In this document: positions 22,416-35,158 of the stretch, in pieces
How the letters are laid out: each line of letters opens with the position of its first letter
Numbering within the stretch: position 1 is the first letter of the stretch
DNA from: Amoebophrya sp. AT5.2
Lineage: Eukaryota > Sar > Dinophyceae > Syndiniales > Amoebophryaceae
Direction of reading: 5' to 3'
DNA: 64,000 bases
Assembly: GCA_005223375.1 (NCBI GenBank)
Contig: RXOD01003798.1
Coordinates: 16,315 to 80,314, forward strand
Notes under the pieces: model-generated
The model's database searches: none
Seen by the model: the letters and a program-made list of their open reading frames with translations, nothing else
Told to the model about the DNA's origin: nothing
Made by a program: the position numbers and the translations under genes

Positions 22416-25400
22416 TCAGAACGGGTGGGGGTGGCGAATCTTCGCTAGTTCCGTAGGGTCGATGGTGATCAGCTCTCGCGTATGCGTGCGTGTCTGCATG
22501 CGCAGCTGCTGCTCTGAGACCGCGTTTACGGCGTCGACCCCTAGCTCCCTGTGCTCCCCCGCCCCCGCACGGGTTGCGTTACTGTTCATAAGCACCTCCG
22601 ACTTTCGGCTGGATAGTGACTGGAATTTTGCGTGGCCGACTCCACCCTCGAGACCGACAGGAGCCACCGGGCGGTCCTGCAACGACAGCGCCTGGCAGCC
22701 AGCCCCATGATGATCCACCAGCAGCGTCGGGAGAACGCGCTCTTCCTTCTTTCCCGAAAAATCCGAAGTCTGCAGCTTGAAATTCGAAGCGGTACTAGGC
22801 ACCAGCGGGCGCAAAAACGGTTGCACGCTCCGCCCCTGCGCCGCGGCCGCCGACGAGGAAGATGAGGACTCCTCTGGGTTGCAGACAATGCTTTCTTTTT
22901 TCGTCACGCTGGAGCACCACTCCTCTCCCGCCACGCGGAACTCGACGCCAGAGGGCTGCTGTTCTGGGAAGTTGTCGTTCCCTTCCGCGGCGGCTGAAGA
23001 CGCGCTGACGTGGCCGCGAACGACATGCGCATCGGAGGTCGCCACGTGCGGACGCGCTTGCGCCGCCGGCGGGAAATTATATGGCTCGGGCTGGTGCAGC
23101 GGCAGATCCTGGTGCTCGTGCCGATCGCGAGGGAAATAGAACTCGTTCTCATCCACTGGCAGCTCTAAGGTATCAGTCTGCACGAGCTGCTTGTGCTTGG
23201 GAGAGCCACCTTTGCTTCCTCGTGCTCCACCGGGTCCGGTCGCGACCGCAGACAGTGGCGCGCCGTGAACGTGATCTTGATCATCATCACGACTCGGCCC
23301 GGCGTTTAGTAGTCGCCTGCCGTCGAAACTGAAGCTGCTTCCGTTCGAATGTTGCTGCTGCTGGTGCGAGGGTTCCTGTTGCTGCATCTGGAGAGCGGCG
23401 GACATCATCGGCGAATGCTGCAGCTCGGCGTAGAAATCGCCATCAGGACGATGCGGCACCAAATCCGCAAGTCCTCCCACAGCATGGCTGCTGCCGCGCG
23501 AAGCCAAACGACTCGATGTAACAGATGCGTCGTTCGGCACGTTCATCGGAGGCTTGCCACAACTGCTGCCAGGGTTAAGCATGCTGCCCGGGTGGACGAG
23601 GGGCGGCACTTCTTCGGGCCCGCTGAACCTCCCGTAATCGCAACGGCCCGGCGTCGCAAGCGAAGCCCGCGTAAATGCTCGGGGAGCCCCTTCTTCGAAT
23701 TGTCCTTCGACGGCCTGCGCTGTTCTCCTGCTCGCGGCAACTTCCGGTGGCGGCACCATAACACCTGCGCACTGTGACGAACTATGGGCCGTGTTGGACA
23801 CGCTGCGGAAACGGGTGCCGGGGCGCGACTGTGGATGCTGGGGCGAGGCTGTGGGTTGCCGCGTTCCTGTCAGATAGCGCGCATGCGCCCTATCTGACGC
23901 GGCCGTCGCTGTGTCGTGGCCAGCCATTCTCGGCGTAGTGAATCCTCCGCCGCTTCTCGCCGCCGAATGCTGCTGGAACCTGCGATCCGAAAAGCCCAGA
24001 TCCCCTGGTACCTCTACGCCAGCACCAGCGACACCGACCGGACTCAGTGGACTGCCAACCGCTCCCGCCCCCCGCATCGGCTTGTTTACTCGAACGTTCA
24101 TCACGCCAACCAAGCTCGCTGTATCCACCTTCCGCGCGACCACGTCGAGAATGTGCTTCGCATGCGGGTGCCGCAGTTTCCACAGTTTGTCCATCCGCGG
24201 CAGCAGCGTAGAAGTGTACTGTACCAACTCAGGTAGCGACAACGCCGTCAGCAGTCCCTCCTGCGCTTGCAGGAGTCCACCTGGGGTCGAGGGATTATAT
24301 GCGGGAGCGGCGGCGGCGCTGGTCTCGAGAACCTCTTCCCCCCGGCTGTCGCATGCCGGGATAAGTCCCGTCAGCTGCGACATACGCAGGTTCAACCGCA
24401 CCAAATGCTCGAACCCGTTTCGCAACTCGCTCATCACCTCCTGCTCCACCACGTCGGAGGTCGTGGAGAACTCCTCGGAAGCAGCCTGCCTTGCGTTCTT
24501 TTTGGGATGCGCTTGTTGGCGATGCGACCAAACACCGTGTGCTTCCGCTCTGTTTGGTGTCGGCCCGGGGGTGGTGCCACCTCCGAGCGCACCTACTCCG
24601 CACTGGTCTGCTGCGGTGAATGATGCGTTCGCCTCCGCGCCGAACGGAGTCGTAGCTTCATCCGCGGAGGGCAGCATACTTTTTTGCTGCGCCACGAGAA
24701 CGGCGTTGATATCGTCGCAGATCCTCTGTAGGTTCTGCTCGAACAGAGTATGCTTTTGCGCAAACTCGCTCCGCAAACTTTCGGAGAACGCGCGTTGCGA
24801 CCGCTCCGCAGACTCGACGGCGAGGTGGCGGACGTCCTGGTCATTTAATCAGAGGATTTAGGATTTTTCTCTCGTATTTTCCCTTGTGATTTTCATTGCA
24901 GAGGTCACCGCTTGTTTCCCTACCCTGGAATTGCGGACTCACTACACTGTTGTAGTTGCGGCACAACGGCTGAGATAGTCCGCGAGGGCCTCTGCGCCAG
25001 GAAGGAGGAAGAGCAAAACAAAAAAAAAACAACCTGGTTGGTGGTGGACGCGGACAAAATACTAAGAAAAAGTAACTTGGACTGTAGAGATGATTGGAAA
25101 CGGTTAGATGCCAATTCTAAAGACCTGCTTCTCCATTCGGTCGACCTTCTCGAGCAGTTCTCCGTTTTTCTCCGAGACGGTCTTCTTCCAGTGGTCGAGA
25201 TCGTTGACCAGGCCGGAGAGCCGTAGATCACAGCCGCTGCACCGACGCTGCAGCTCGTTCATTTGCTCCTGCGACAGGTCGGACACAGCATTCAGCTCCT
25301 CCTGGAAGCGGTCCTGTGTTGCAGCCACCGACTCATTCAGAGTGTAGAAGCCAGCGACCTGGTCTTGTTCTGCCTTGTTTTTTTTAACGAACATCTACTA

Positions 25401-26143
25401 TTGATACTTTCTCATTTACCTGCTGGCTCTTGATGTGTTGTTCCAGGGATGCATCTGTGGCCTGTATTCGCGCCAGCGCGTCCTGTTTGAACTGCGCAAT
25501 CTCGTTGTAGATCTCGTTGATTGAGATCTCGGCGCGCGTGAGCCGCTCTAGTTCGTTCTCGACGCGCCCGATCTTATCGGCGAGGACGTTGAGGTGGTTG
25601 TGGCTCTCCATGATCTCCTCGTTGCTGCAAGCTGGCGCTGCCGAGGAGGAGGATCCCACAAGTGGAGCGGGTCTCGCAATGGCTGTACCTGCCGCAGAAG
25701 CAACAGCAAGTGCTCATTCATTGATTCTCATAGTTTCCAGACTACTTCGAGTTCGATTCATTCATACTACCCGATCTTGTGGTCGTCGCGACTTCAGCTC
25801 GTTGTCCGCCACCTCCCTCAATGGCCATGGAATTACCGCTTTTATCAAGTTCAAGTAGAAGAAGGAGAAAAACAAAGAGTAAGATTGTACTAAACTTACC
25901 CGCAAGCGTTCTGACCTCCGCTCGCGTGACCGTCAAGTCTTTGTTGATTGCGTCTAAGGCTAGCGTGACCTCGTGGAAATCCTTCTCCTGGCCAAGCAGC
26001 ACGGATTTTATCTCCGATTCCCACGCCTTCTCAGACACCACGCATTGCTCGAGCAGCGCGCTCGTTTCCGGGTCATCACGACACCCGGTGCTCTGCTCGC
26101 AGACACGCTTCAACAGCCTCAGGAGCTTGCGGTTAAAGTCCAT
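22416..26143 (-). CDS. Four-exon coiled-coil protein with long disordered C-terminus
   Basis: Exons 26143-25900, 25688-25420, 25373-25125 and 24836-22416 join in frame with canonical GT-AG ends (1,060 residues). The first three exons are almost entirely alpha-helical and heptad-like, e.g. RVENELERLTRAEISINEI and QEQMNELQRRC. Exon 4 starts with more helix (VRHLAVESAERSQ...) and then turns into about 650 residues rich in Ser, Gly, Pro, Ala and Gln, with Q/H runs and Ser runs. No enzymatic motif is visible. The form fits a cytoskeletal, basal-body or scaffold protein, but that is a guess from shape. The three introns are short (211, 46 and 288 bp), so the 46-bp intron is unusually small. Confidence 0.75.
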
Positions 26144-26938
26144 TTTCGCCGCTCTGGTGTTGATCGCCAACAATTGGATGACCCCCCCACCCTGCAGTGA
26201 TCCTATCTTCCCACTTTACCCGCTTGTTATGGCTGATCTCGGGTCGTATTCTATTCGTTCTCGTGGCTCGTGCACGTGCTCCTGCTCGTCGTGGCGCCTC
26301 CTACTATTGATTTCACTGCTGTCTCTGGAGAGTAATTGGTGAAGCCATAGCCGAAGCCGAACGCTAGGACCGCGAAAGTGATAGATAGGGAGCCGAGCTG
26401 CAGTTCAACTGTGCTTGTCTGAGCCCGTCGTTTATCCACCGCAGAAAAAAGCAAAGTAAGGTGGACCAAAAACAAAACAGAAAGTAGAGCAGCACGGGTA
26501 TTTATTCGTAATAAATCTTATCCATGACCAAAAACCCCGTGAAAAAACCAAGCGAACCACCAACTCACCGCACGAGGGCTTTGGAGAAGACTGACATGAA
26601 TTGCAATGAAACTGACCGAGCACAAAGAACGGGGTCAAAGAAGCACGCGCGCAGTGTTTACACAGATCAGAATGGGCAAGCACGAAGCAAGAACGAATCC
26701 GAAGAAAGCTCCTGCTTGTTCTTGGACACGAAAATAGGAACGAACAGATGCCAAAGCACGCAGTACGCTATGGTAAACAGCCTCAGCTACAAAATTTGGG
26801 CTTTCCCCGTTGTTTTCTTTCGCATATCTGTGTTGAAGTGGATGAGTGTACTACCTTTCGTGCTCATTCGCTGGAGACCTCTTCTTGCGGTCACAAGGAA
26901 GTCACATCGATCAGAATGGACTACAGATGATCCACGCG
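26144..26938. other. Intergenic region
   Basis: About 0.8 kb between the coiled-coil gene start and the 3' end of the GW-repeat gene. Base composition drops toward AT near 26480-26520. No gene or RNA was recognised. Confidence 0.5.
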
Positions 26939-29900
26939 TCAATTATTCGCACCGATTGTCGCCACAGACGGCTGCAGTGAGCCGCTCGGAAAAGCTTTCG
27001 CATATGCATCGCACGCTTGCTTGAGCGTCGTTACTCGACCCTCTTCTATCGCTTTTGCGAGGTCCGCCTGCGTCGGATATTTCTTGCGTAGCTCCTCTAC
27101 CCTGGCAGCCCTCCAGTCTTTCCAGGTGCCAGTCAACAAAGTCCCCGTCTGGGACGACGTCGAGGAAGACGACGCCGCATTGTTCGCAGCCGGTACTGCA
27201 GCTATCCCGTTCGGTATTATCCCCATCTCCGCCAACGTTTCCCCCAGCTTGTCAAATGTTTTTTTCCGCTCCGCATCGAACTCTTCCCGCGTCATGTCAA
27301 CCATCTTCAGCAACCTCGGGTTGTTCGCGTACTTCTTCCTCAGTTCCGCCTTCCTTTTCTCGTCTCTTTCCCGCTCCTCTCTCTCGCGCTGCTCCTTTTC
27401 TTTCTGCTGGGCTGCGAGTTGCGCTGCGGTGGGTCCCGCAGCCGCTTTCGGGGGTGGTACCGATGTTGCAGGCGGTAGCGCTGCGCCCGTTCTCTTGCCT
27501 GCGGGCGCTACCGCGGTGCCTGGCTGGGATCGTGCTGCGCCTTTTGTACTTCCTGGAACTACAGGTGGCTTTATCGCGGTAGGTGGAACTACGCCCTTCC
27601 CAGCTGCGGCACTCTTGGTCTCTCCGTCCACCCTATCTCCGGCCACTGGCTTCCCCGCAAGGTTAGATCCACCCTTCGTACTCGCGGACGCATTTTTCGA
27701 GCCCGTTGCAGCCGCGCCAGGTGGTGGTGCCGCGGAAGCCACTTGGGCGGGGGCGCCGGCCTTTCCGTCTGCGGGAGCTGCGGTGGTCGCACTTACGGTT
27801 ACGGCGGCTGTCGCTGGAGCGGCACCTGCTTTTTTCTGGCCTTTAACCGCCACAGGAGCAGCTCCAGCTGCCGGCGCTGTCGACGATGAAGCGGGTGCCT
27901 GCTTTCCCGTCACGCTCGCGGCAACGGTTCCTTTTGCGACTGGACCTGCAGGGGATGACGCCGGATCACCCTTCGCGGAGAAGAACTCCTTTCCGGGTTT
28001 CTCAGGCGACTTTCCGGCTTTCATCTTCCCAGACTTCGTCCCTTTTGCGTCGATAGCCTCTGCGCTTGCCGGCCGTGGCGTCGCGGAGCCGGGAGCTGCG
28101 ACCACTCCTGGCCGCCCCGCCGCTGCGCCTTTTGCTGCGCCTGCGCTCGTCGCGGCGGACGCGCTTGGCGGCGCTTCCTGGCCTAGTACTGGTTTCTGTT
28201 GTGCCGAGGGAGGTAGACCGGCAGCTCTCGGTGTCAACACGGCGCAAACAGAAGAGGCTGCTACTACTGCTGCTGAAGTCGGTGGCGCGTCTCCTGTAAT
28301 CGCGTTCGATGTTGATGATGAAGATGCGGCGGCTGCGCCCTGCTCAGGAGCGGGATCTGCCTTCTTGGTCTCGCTTTGCAGTGCTCGCGCAGAGGGCGGG
28401 CGCGAACTACTTGCAGCCGCGTTTTCGTCCACGACCACGGCCATTGGGTCGTTCTCTTCGTCGTCCCCCGAACCGGCAGCCGCGTCACTATCCGCCAAGA
28501 GCGGCCCGTCTGGCAGTGGCTTCGTGCCGTGCAGCTTCGGGAGCAAAACGTCCTTTTGTTCCATCGCGGGAGCTTTACCCTCCCCGAGCGGCAGCGACGC
28601 GTCGCGAGGCGTGATCAATCGACTGCGGCTTCGCGACCTACTCCTTCGACTCGACGGCGCAGCAGAGTCCCGCTTTTCCCGAGCACTTTGCCCCCCTGGC
28701 TGCTCGTCGACGCCACGATGGATGGAATAAGTTGCATCTACTTCTCCTTCCCCGTCAACGGCCTTGTCGCCCCCGGGAGCCGCGGCGGCGTACGAGGGCG
28801 AAACTTTGCCCGGTGAAGACAGATTGCCAGGCGTCCCTTGTTCGCTGTGGATAAGCAGGCTTTCGTCCACAATGAGACTGGCAGTGCTGTTGTTATCCGC
28901 CGCCGCCGCTTGTTCAGCAAGTTTCATATTGCCCCCCCTCCCGGGCGACAGAGCGGGAACAATGTTGATATCCGTTGTCGACGTCCCTGGAGCTCCTCCA
29001 GCACTGGCACTGCTGCGGTCCGCTGCAGCTTCATCCGCCGCCACGACGTTGATCATCGCGATACTCAATGGAGGCACAGTCACGAGCGGTGGCGTTTTTG
29101 ACTTGGCCGCCACGATGTGGAGCTCCGTCTCCTCGGCATTCGTCATCGGCGAAACATCTTCCCCCGGCACCGACGGGTTCCCTTCCCCAGTTGTGCTGGG
29201 GGCGGCCGGCACGACGTCCGGCACCGAAACGCCCGAGGGAACGACCGACGGCATTGTGCTCGCCGCCGACTTTGCTGCGACGATCTCCACCGTGGTCGCC
29301 GCGGTCGAAACAGGAGGAGCGGCTCCAGCTGCAGCGGATGAAGCCGGAATTAAAGGCATTGAATTCGAAGCGTCAGCGGCTACGACAGCTGGTGCTGCTG
29401 GTTCCTCGATTTTCATAAACACATCTGGAACGTCCAGCGGGGCCGGCCGTTCTTCGGGGTCCTCACCATCCAGCGAAGGAATTGAATCCGACCGTTTACT
29501 GCGCTTCGCCGGCGGCGGGGACACAGAGCCTTCCTCCGATGCCGCGCGGCCGCTTCTGGAGGCTTGATTACCAGTTGATGTGCCGCCCAGGACTTGTTTC
29601 CGCTTTTCCTTCGCCGCGCGGAGTCTGTTCCGTAGCATGTCCATCCTGGCTTGTTCCATATTGGCTTTTTTCTCCTTACTCCCTTCGTCGCTGATCTCGA
29701 CGTTAGTGCGATCCGCATTTGTCTTCGCGGTGGAGGACGCGGCCGCACCAGGCTGTTCGACAGTCAATTTCATTTGATCGTAGATGTTCAGATGCACTCG
29801 TCGAATTCATGTTCATCGTCCACATTGCATCACTCAGCACTAGCACACCAAGCACAACACAAGCACTACACTCAGGCGCTGTTGCTTCCTATTGGAAAAC

Positions 29901-30508
29901 AAAAACAAAGAGGCATAGCACATCAATCTATGTCCCTTGGGTGGTGGGACTTGGTGCAACTACATCTTCATCACCAAAACATCAACATGCACAGTGCCAT
30001 TATGACTGAGTATAGCAAGTACCTGCGGTTCCGGCTTCACCTTCGACGAGGAGTTGGCTTTCCCCGGCTTTGGCAGGGGAATTATGCCCTTGTGCTTCTG
30101 GGGGACGGCCTCTCGGGACTGGCTTCGTGCTTGATGTTGACGTGAGGACGAAGACGACGACCCAGCGGTCTGCTCTACCTTGGGCTTCGCCAGCTTCGGG
30201 TTCGGCTTGGGCGCGCTGCTGCTGGCACCCGCCTTTATTGTCCCTTGCTGGGGGGCGCCAGCTCCTTCGGCGCCTTTTTTCTTGTTGGTCGGCATCTTCA
30301 ACACGATCGGTTTTTTGTTCAGCTGGGTGCCGGAGCCGTGCTGTTGCTGTGGCGGTGGACCGCCCTGAGATGGCTTCCCGCTGTTCTTGTTCTGCGATGG
30401 CTTTCCGCCGTCCGGTTGCCAGCCTTTGCCAGATGCGTCCGGTTGCCAGCTCTTGTTGCCGCCGTCCGCCTGCCAACCCTTGTTGCCGCCTTTGTTGTAG
30501 CCCCCCAT
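26939..30508 (-). CDS. Ala/Pro/Ser-rich protein with tandem N-terminal GW repeats
   Basis: Exons 30508-30023 and 29752-26939 join in phase 0 (donor CAG|GTACTT, acceptor AACAG|CC), 1,099 residues. Residues 9-35 are three 9-residue units, NKGWQADGG, NKSWQPDAS and GKGWQPDGG, placing Trp at 12, 21 and 30. The rest is mostly disordered: Lys/Pro-rich to about 160, then long Ala/Ser/Pro/Val stretches with acidic patches. A short charged helix (about residues 955-985, EREERERDEKRKAEL) comes before the C-terminus, which ends in a helical module (WRAARVEELRKKYPTQADL). GW/WG repeats in disordered regions can dock Argonaute in other eukaryotes. Whether these do is unknown. No enzyme domain is seen. Confidence 0.7.
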
Positions 30509-31302
30509 GATGTCACCGATGTCAGAGGTCCGTGGATTGCTCGGTCTAAGGCCCTTCAGTGTCTATCTATATGATCTGGGCATCGAAACTCGCTACACTA
30601 TGTATGTATCTATCGTGCCCGTTGGTCGTGGAAAATGAAAGTCTAATCTGCGACCACGAGCACGAGCACGAGCATACGTGCATGAGCAACCCGAACCCGA
30701 GAAACTGTTCTAGAAGAAGTGCGCTGGGTGCTCCATTTCCTTCTCTTCTTGCCAGCAAAAGCGAGTACTTTCTGATCATTCTGATGCATGGTGATGTCTG
30801 TCATACGAGTCGTACCACGAAGTACAACAACTGATGCTGATCGGTCGTGATTATGAATCGACTACAGGCCGCGTGGACGTGGAGTGACAAAGATCTGTAG
30901 AGGTGCCCGCGAGGAACGCGATAGATACGAAGAGCCCATCCCTCTCTTGAAAAGATTCATTAAGATTCAGCAATTTGGCACCAATGATAAGAGCGATAGC
31001 GAACAAGGTTTGCTGGCACGCATCGCGCAACGCCGATTGAATTCAGGGACGGGACCGGAAGGCACGCGCACGTGAAAACAAATTACTTTCTTAATTGATG
31101 ATCCAGCCCTCGGTATTTTCGAGTTGCTACAACAGTCAACCACGGAGGTACATTTCTCTGATTCGCCGAACCTGAAGCACAAGCAGTTGTCAATGTCATG
31201 GATGACATAGAAAGTAAAAGAGGTAAGCAGCCAGAGAGCGCCTGTAAACGCTCCGCTGCTACGTACTTACGCAGCGCTCTTCGAGATTCAAATTCTTCTT
31301 CT
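30509..31302. other. Intergenic region
   Basis: About 0.8 kb between the GW-repeat gene start and the end of the uS9m gene. A short GAGCAC-type tandem run (CACGAG units) occurs near 30655-30675. No coding frame is convincing. Confidence 0.5.
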
Positions 31303-32361
31303 CTACCGCTTGCTCCATCTCCAGCCCGCTCTCGCTTTTGGTCTGCTGGAGTCTTTCGGCAATTTTTGTCGCAGATCCTCGTGCAGCAGCTGCCGGCCAT
31401 CTAAGAGCGGCACGCAGCCCGGGCGCGCGGCCGCAAGTGCCCTTGCGATCGCCAATTTAGCGGCCCCCGCCTGCCCCGAGGTTCCTCCTCCCTTCAGGGC
31501 GAGAAACGCATCGAACAGGCCGCAGCTGTTCGTCACCGTGAAGGGGAGGATCACTTCCAATCGGTTGTACAGCAAGGGCCACCGACTCGTGAAATCCTCC
31601 TCCCCGTTGATTTTGATTCTCCCCGAGCCGCGACGCAGAATGCAGTGTGCGGAGGCGCGGGCCCGCGTCCCGAAGCCCTCTGCGGCAACCTTCCACTCCG
31701 TCGGCGGATGTCCGTTCCGCCCTGGCGCGACGAAGGTGGCGGTCGTGGCCGCGTTCAGGTCGCGCAAACGGAAACCTGCTCTGGCATCTTCACCGCGGGA
31801 TGCAGTTGTACTGAAAGAACTACCGGAGCTCGCCATCGTCCGCACGCGCGTAATTGCGTCATGCACCTTTCTCGGCACGGTGTTTTCCCCGAAGAGCCCG
31901 TAGGTGTTCGCCACGTCGTCCGTTTCGGATCCGCTTTTGGTCGCAGCACCAGTAGCAGCAGGAGACGAAGAGCTGCTTCCCGGTGCTTCCGGCAGCGGAT
32001 CCAAAAACCGCTCGATGGTAAACGGATTTTTTTTGTCGGTGGAAAAGCTGGGCGACCGGATGATGGAATCCTGCAACTCCGTTCGCGTGTAGAACCCGGC
32101 CTCCTTGGCCAGATACAGTGCCTCGTCAGGCGAGAGGGGCTCTGCCGGCGCTCCGAAGGGCTTCATTGTCTGGTCACCATCCTGACTGTCGCCCTTCCCA
32201 GAGGGCTGCAGGGCGAGAAGGCGTGATAACTGTGAGGCAGGCGCGCTGCTCGAACTCGCGGACGAAAATGATCGCCGTATGACCAAAAATTGGGGCCGCA
32301 TCCTGCTTCTGCTGGCGCTCACGTCTCGCACTCTGACTGTGTGTGAGCTTCGAAGATTCAT
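31303..32361 (-). CDS. Mitochondrial small-subunit ribosomal protein uS9m
   Basis: 352 residues from ATG 32361. The first about 35 residues are rich in Arg/Ser without acids (MNLRSSHTVRVRDVSASRSR), typical of a mitochondrial presequence. The last about 120 residues carry the uS9 signature: RGSGRIKING, PFTVTNSCGLFDAF, GGGTSGQAGAAKLAIARAL, a KARAG stretch and the terminal WSKR, which contacts the decoding region in bacterial S9. Between them lies a Ser-rich, helical extension of the sort common in protist mitoribosomal proteins. An earlier in-frame ATG at 32421 would add 20 residues. Single exon. Confidence 0.92.
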   Translation of the reverse strand: MNLRSSHTVRVRDVSASRSRMRPQFLVIRRSFSSASSSSAPASQLSRLLALQPSGKGDSQDGDQTMKPFGAPAEPLSPDEALYLAKEAGFYTRTELQDSIIRSPSFSTDKKNPFTIERFLDPLPEAPGSSSSSPAATGAATKSGSETDDVANTYGLFGENTVPRKVHDAITRVRTMASSGSSFSTTASRGEDARAGFRLRDLNAATTATFVAPGRNGHPPTEWKVAAEGFGTRARASAHCILRRGSGRIKINGEEDFTSRWPLLYNRLEVILPFTVTNSCGLFDAFLALKGGGTSGQAGAAKLAIARALAAARPGCVPLLDGRQLLHEDLRQKLPKDSSRPKARAGWRWSKR

Positions 32362-32649
32362 CGAGAATATTTTTATAGGAAGTACTGAGCTTTTTATCGA
32401 CACAAGCGGTGAAAGGGGCATCGTAGGCCGCCATAGTGCGGTCTTAGCTGCTCTTCCGTTAAATCGATTGATTCGGGCAGAGTGTCTGCCGCAAATTGTC
32501 CTTTTTCAAACAAAACACATAGTCGCCGGTCCTCTCGCACAATTATTGCGAGTGCAACATCGTTTCACTTTCACAGACTAGTTCGACATTGTTGTCATTA
32601 ATGCATACAGCAATCCCTTTTTCATCAGCAGAAGGCGATGAACGTAGAC

Positions 32650-33853
32650 TCATTTTTTCCCTTTGCCCTTCTTCTTCTTTGCCTTCTTGCCACCCGAAGG
32701 ACTTTTTGCTCCGCGTCTTGGCGAACGTTCTTCCAGCGCATCCAGCTCTTCTTGAGTCGGTCCCGGGCCGCTATCCTCGTCGTCGGCCGCCGCCGCATTC
32801 GCACCCAATACGGCATCGCCCAACGCGTCGATCTCCCTGAAACGCTGCAACTGCCCCTCTCTATCTGCGTCCGCCAGCATAGAATCCAACCCTTCGTCTC
32901 CCATGTCCATTCCGTCCACACCGCTGTAGTCTGTCGAGTAGTCGTTCTCGCCCCCCCGTCGCCCTTTCTTGTTCTTCGACTTCTTCTTGCCGTCCTTCCC
33001 TTTGCCTTTCTTCCCCTTCTTGCCCGACCCCTTTCGCTTTCGTCTTTCCTTCTTCGTGAGCTTTTTCCCCAGGTCGGAGGAGATCTCGCGCACCTTGGAA
33101 AGCGTTTCGACGGCGCCGCGGGCTGTGTTGCGCAGCATGGCGAGACCGCGGCGGATGGCAAGATGGACACCCGCGGCGTAGCCGAAAATGCCGGCAATCG
33201 CGAGATTTTTATACAACTCGTCCCTGTCGCGCTCGAGCTGCTTGACCTGGAAAAACGTGCGCGCCGTTGCCAGGGCAAGTCGATTATTTTCAATTCATGA
33301 TTTTTGCACGACTTTATCTTTAAAGTCACAAATTTTTGAAACAGGTCTCAGAAGACGCGATCTCTGGAGAATCACCGCGATCAGCCCTGCTTCGAAGTAG
33401 TACCATTTTCCGTTGCTGTTCCAGCTTTTGCATACTTCCCTGTCCCGGCAGCGGCTGAGTCGAAAAGGTCTGCGGCAGCACTGGCGCACCCATTCCTGTC
33501 CCGAAGAAATCCATCTTCGGCGCGGCTGGCGGCTTCTGACCGATCGAGGGGGTTACCGGGGTGGGGGCAGAGATTTGGCCTTCGGGATTTACGACGGCCC
33601 CAGTCGACGTGCTGGAAGCAGCGAAGGAGGTTGGTTTCGCTCCTGTTGCAGTTAGGTGACGCAGCGGCCGACGTGCCATTTTTCCTGATAATCGTGGCGC
33701 AGAAGTTGAGGAATGCTGACAGTTGTAGCTCTCATAGCCGCCTGAACTGTTACCGTATCGTGAGAGGAGGTGAGGAACAGCACCGTCCGTTGTTGGGCTT
33801 GCCGCCGAGATAGAAGAGGCACCGTCTTCCAGGAAAAACCGCGGCCGCCACAT
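32650..33853 (-). CDS. Membrane-anchored coiled-coil protein with polylysine segment
   Basis: Exon 1 33853-33404 and exon 2 33246-32650 (phase 0, intron GTACTA...TTTTCCAG, 157 bp), 348 residues. An alternative ATG at 33679 (MARRPLRHL) would give a short basic N-terminus. The join creates a coiled coil (KLEQQRKM joined to VKQLERDRDEL) followed by a hydrophobic helix LAIAGIFGYAAGVHLAI that could cross a membrane. A Lys-rich segment (about 20 of 30 residues), an acidic linker and a basic KKKKGKGKK tail follow. No family assigned. The 5' end may continue into the frame at 33895-34380. Confidence 0.55.
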
Positions 33854-33894
33854 GGTGTAGTACCTCCCCGTCCCCACCTCGCGCGTTGTTCGCT

Positions 33895-34380
33895 CTACCG
33901 CTCGGGATAGGGTCCTCGCTGCGCGTGTAACCTCCAAGCGAGATCCGCGTCCGCAGGACGGGCACGCTCGTCGTCCACAAGCGTTTGGTGCCCCCCCGGC
34001 GTCCTTCCGATTTCGTCGTGCGCAGCCTCGCGGCGCCGCGGAAGGGGGAGCGCCAAGGCCCAGTCTCCGCGCCTCTGCAGGTTGCGCCGGTGGCGAAACA
34101 GCCGTAGATCCTCAGCGCGAACCTGCACACTCTGACTGGTCCTCGCGCTGGTCCTGGGAGGCTCCGCAACGTGCTCCTCGTCGTGCTCCTGATGCGAGTA
34201 CCGGCCCAGGTAATGCTGTACCCGAAAATATTCGCCCGCTGGTAGAATCCCTCGAAACCGACTTCGCGCGTCCGTTTCGGTTTCGCCACGCGCGCGGTCG
34301 CGGACCCAAGCCAAATCCACCAGCTTGCATTCGAGGATCGTAAGCACCCCTAGGACTGTGACAGCAACAATCACACCCAT
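33895..34380 (-). CDS. Possible small protein with N-terminal membrane segment
   Basis: 161 residues from ATG 34380. The first about 25 residues form a hydrophobic helix (MGVIVAVTVLGVLTILECKLV) of signal-anchor type, followed by a highly charged Arg/Glu/Asp/His-rich part. It ends 41 bases before the start chosen for the next gene downstream. It may be the first exon of that gene, but no acceptable splice pair was found. An overlapping frame is also open here, so the reading frame choice rests on residue composition alone. Confidence 0.35.
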   Translation of the reverse strand: MGVIVAVTVLGVLTILECKLVDLAWVRDRARGETETDARSRFRGILPAGEYFRVQHYLGRYSHQEHDEEHVAEPPRTSARTSQSVQVRAEDLRLFRHRRNLQRRGDWALALPLPRRREAAHDEIGRTPGGHQTLVDDERARPADADLAWRLHAQRGPYPER

Positions 34381-35158
34381 GATTTTGCAAGATGAGAAAT
34401 ACGCAACGAGCCGAAAGCAATGATCTGTGGGCGAAATACACGAGTACGTCAAGGTCGAGGACAAAGGGCAACGCGAAGACCTCTGCTACCGTTCAGCTCT
34501 TTCTCACGCAGCGATGAATTCGGAAAGTTCAGCACGGAGCTGTGCATCGATCGATCCTCAACAGCACGAAGATTCACGAAGAAAAGAACGATCAGGAAGA
34601 CACATTGACATGTTGCGGAGGCGCAGGTGTACTTTCCTAAGTTCTACTGCTTCGAGTGAGAAAGCCTCCATCACGTCGTCCCGCACAGCTTCGTCCGATG
34701 CCGATCCTTTTTCATGTCTTCTAGCACACTTCCTTACTTCTTTCGGCAAAAGATCAATCCACTGGGCTCAATCTTTTTTTGTTGCCTTCGTCTAGCTCTA
34801 GGTTTCATCAGGACAATTCAAGAAGTAGCAGTAGCGCGCTCCAGCAAATGGAACACTAGAGGACCGTACGCTTATATCACTTGCTGTGTTCTTCTCGATC
34901 CTGTAGCTTCGTTGCTTTTGAGTTTACCGCCGATGTTTCCGGAAATTTTCGCTGTCCTTCGTATCAGTTGCATCAGGTACCTTTTTCTCCTTTGATTATA
35001 TTTGAACTTGAAGTTCCTTAGAGATAGAGTTAGACTCCTAGCTGTAGCGCTAGCCAAAGCTACAGTTAGTGATTGTGATAGCATGTCTCGCTAGATTGAT
35101 TAGGAGCTTCGTTTTTGTTCACGAGTCCGCGTGGTTTTCTCACTTCCCTTCCGAGGTG
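34381..35158. other. Intergenic region
   Basis: About 0.8 kb without a credible gene on either strand; AT-rich near 34980-35100. Nothing else recognised. Confidence 0.5.

Noticed and set aside
22462..24861. Several plus-strand frames opposite the coiled-coil gene
   Set aside because: Shadows of a GC-rich disordered minus-strand exon.
27021..28730. Long plus-strand open frame (569 codons) opposite the GW-repeat gene
   Set aside because: It mirrors the Ala/Pro/Gly-rich minus-strand gene. Its residue mix is the complement of that composition, and the minus frame is continuous over a longer span with a splice partner.
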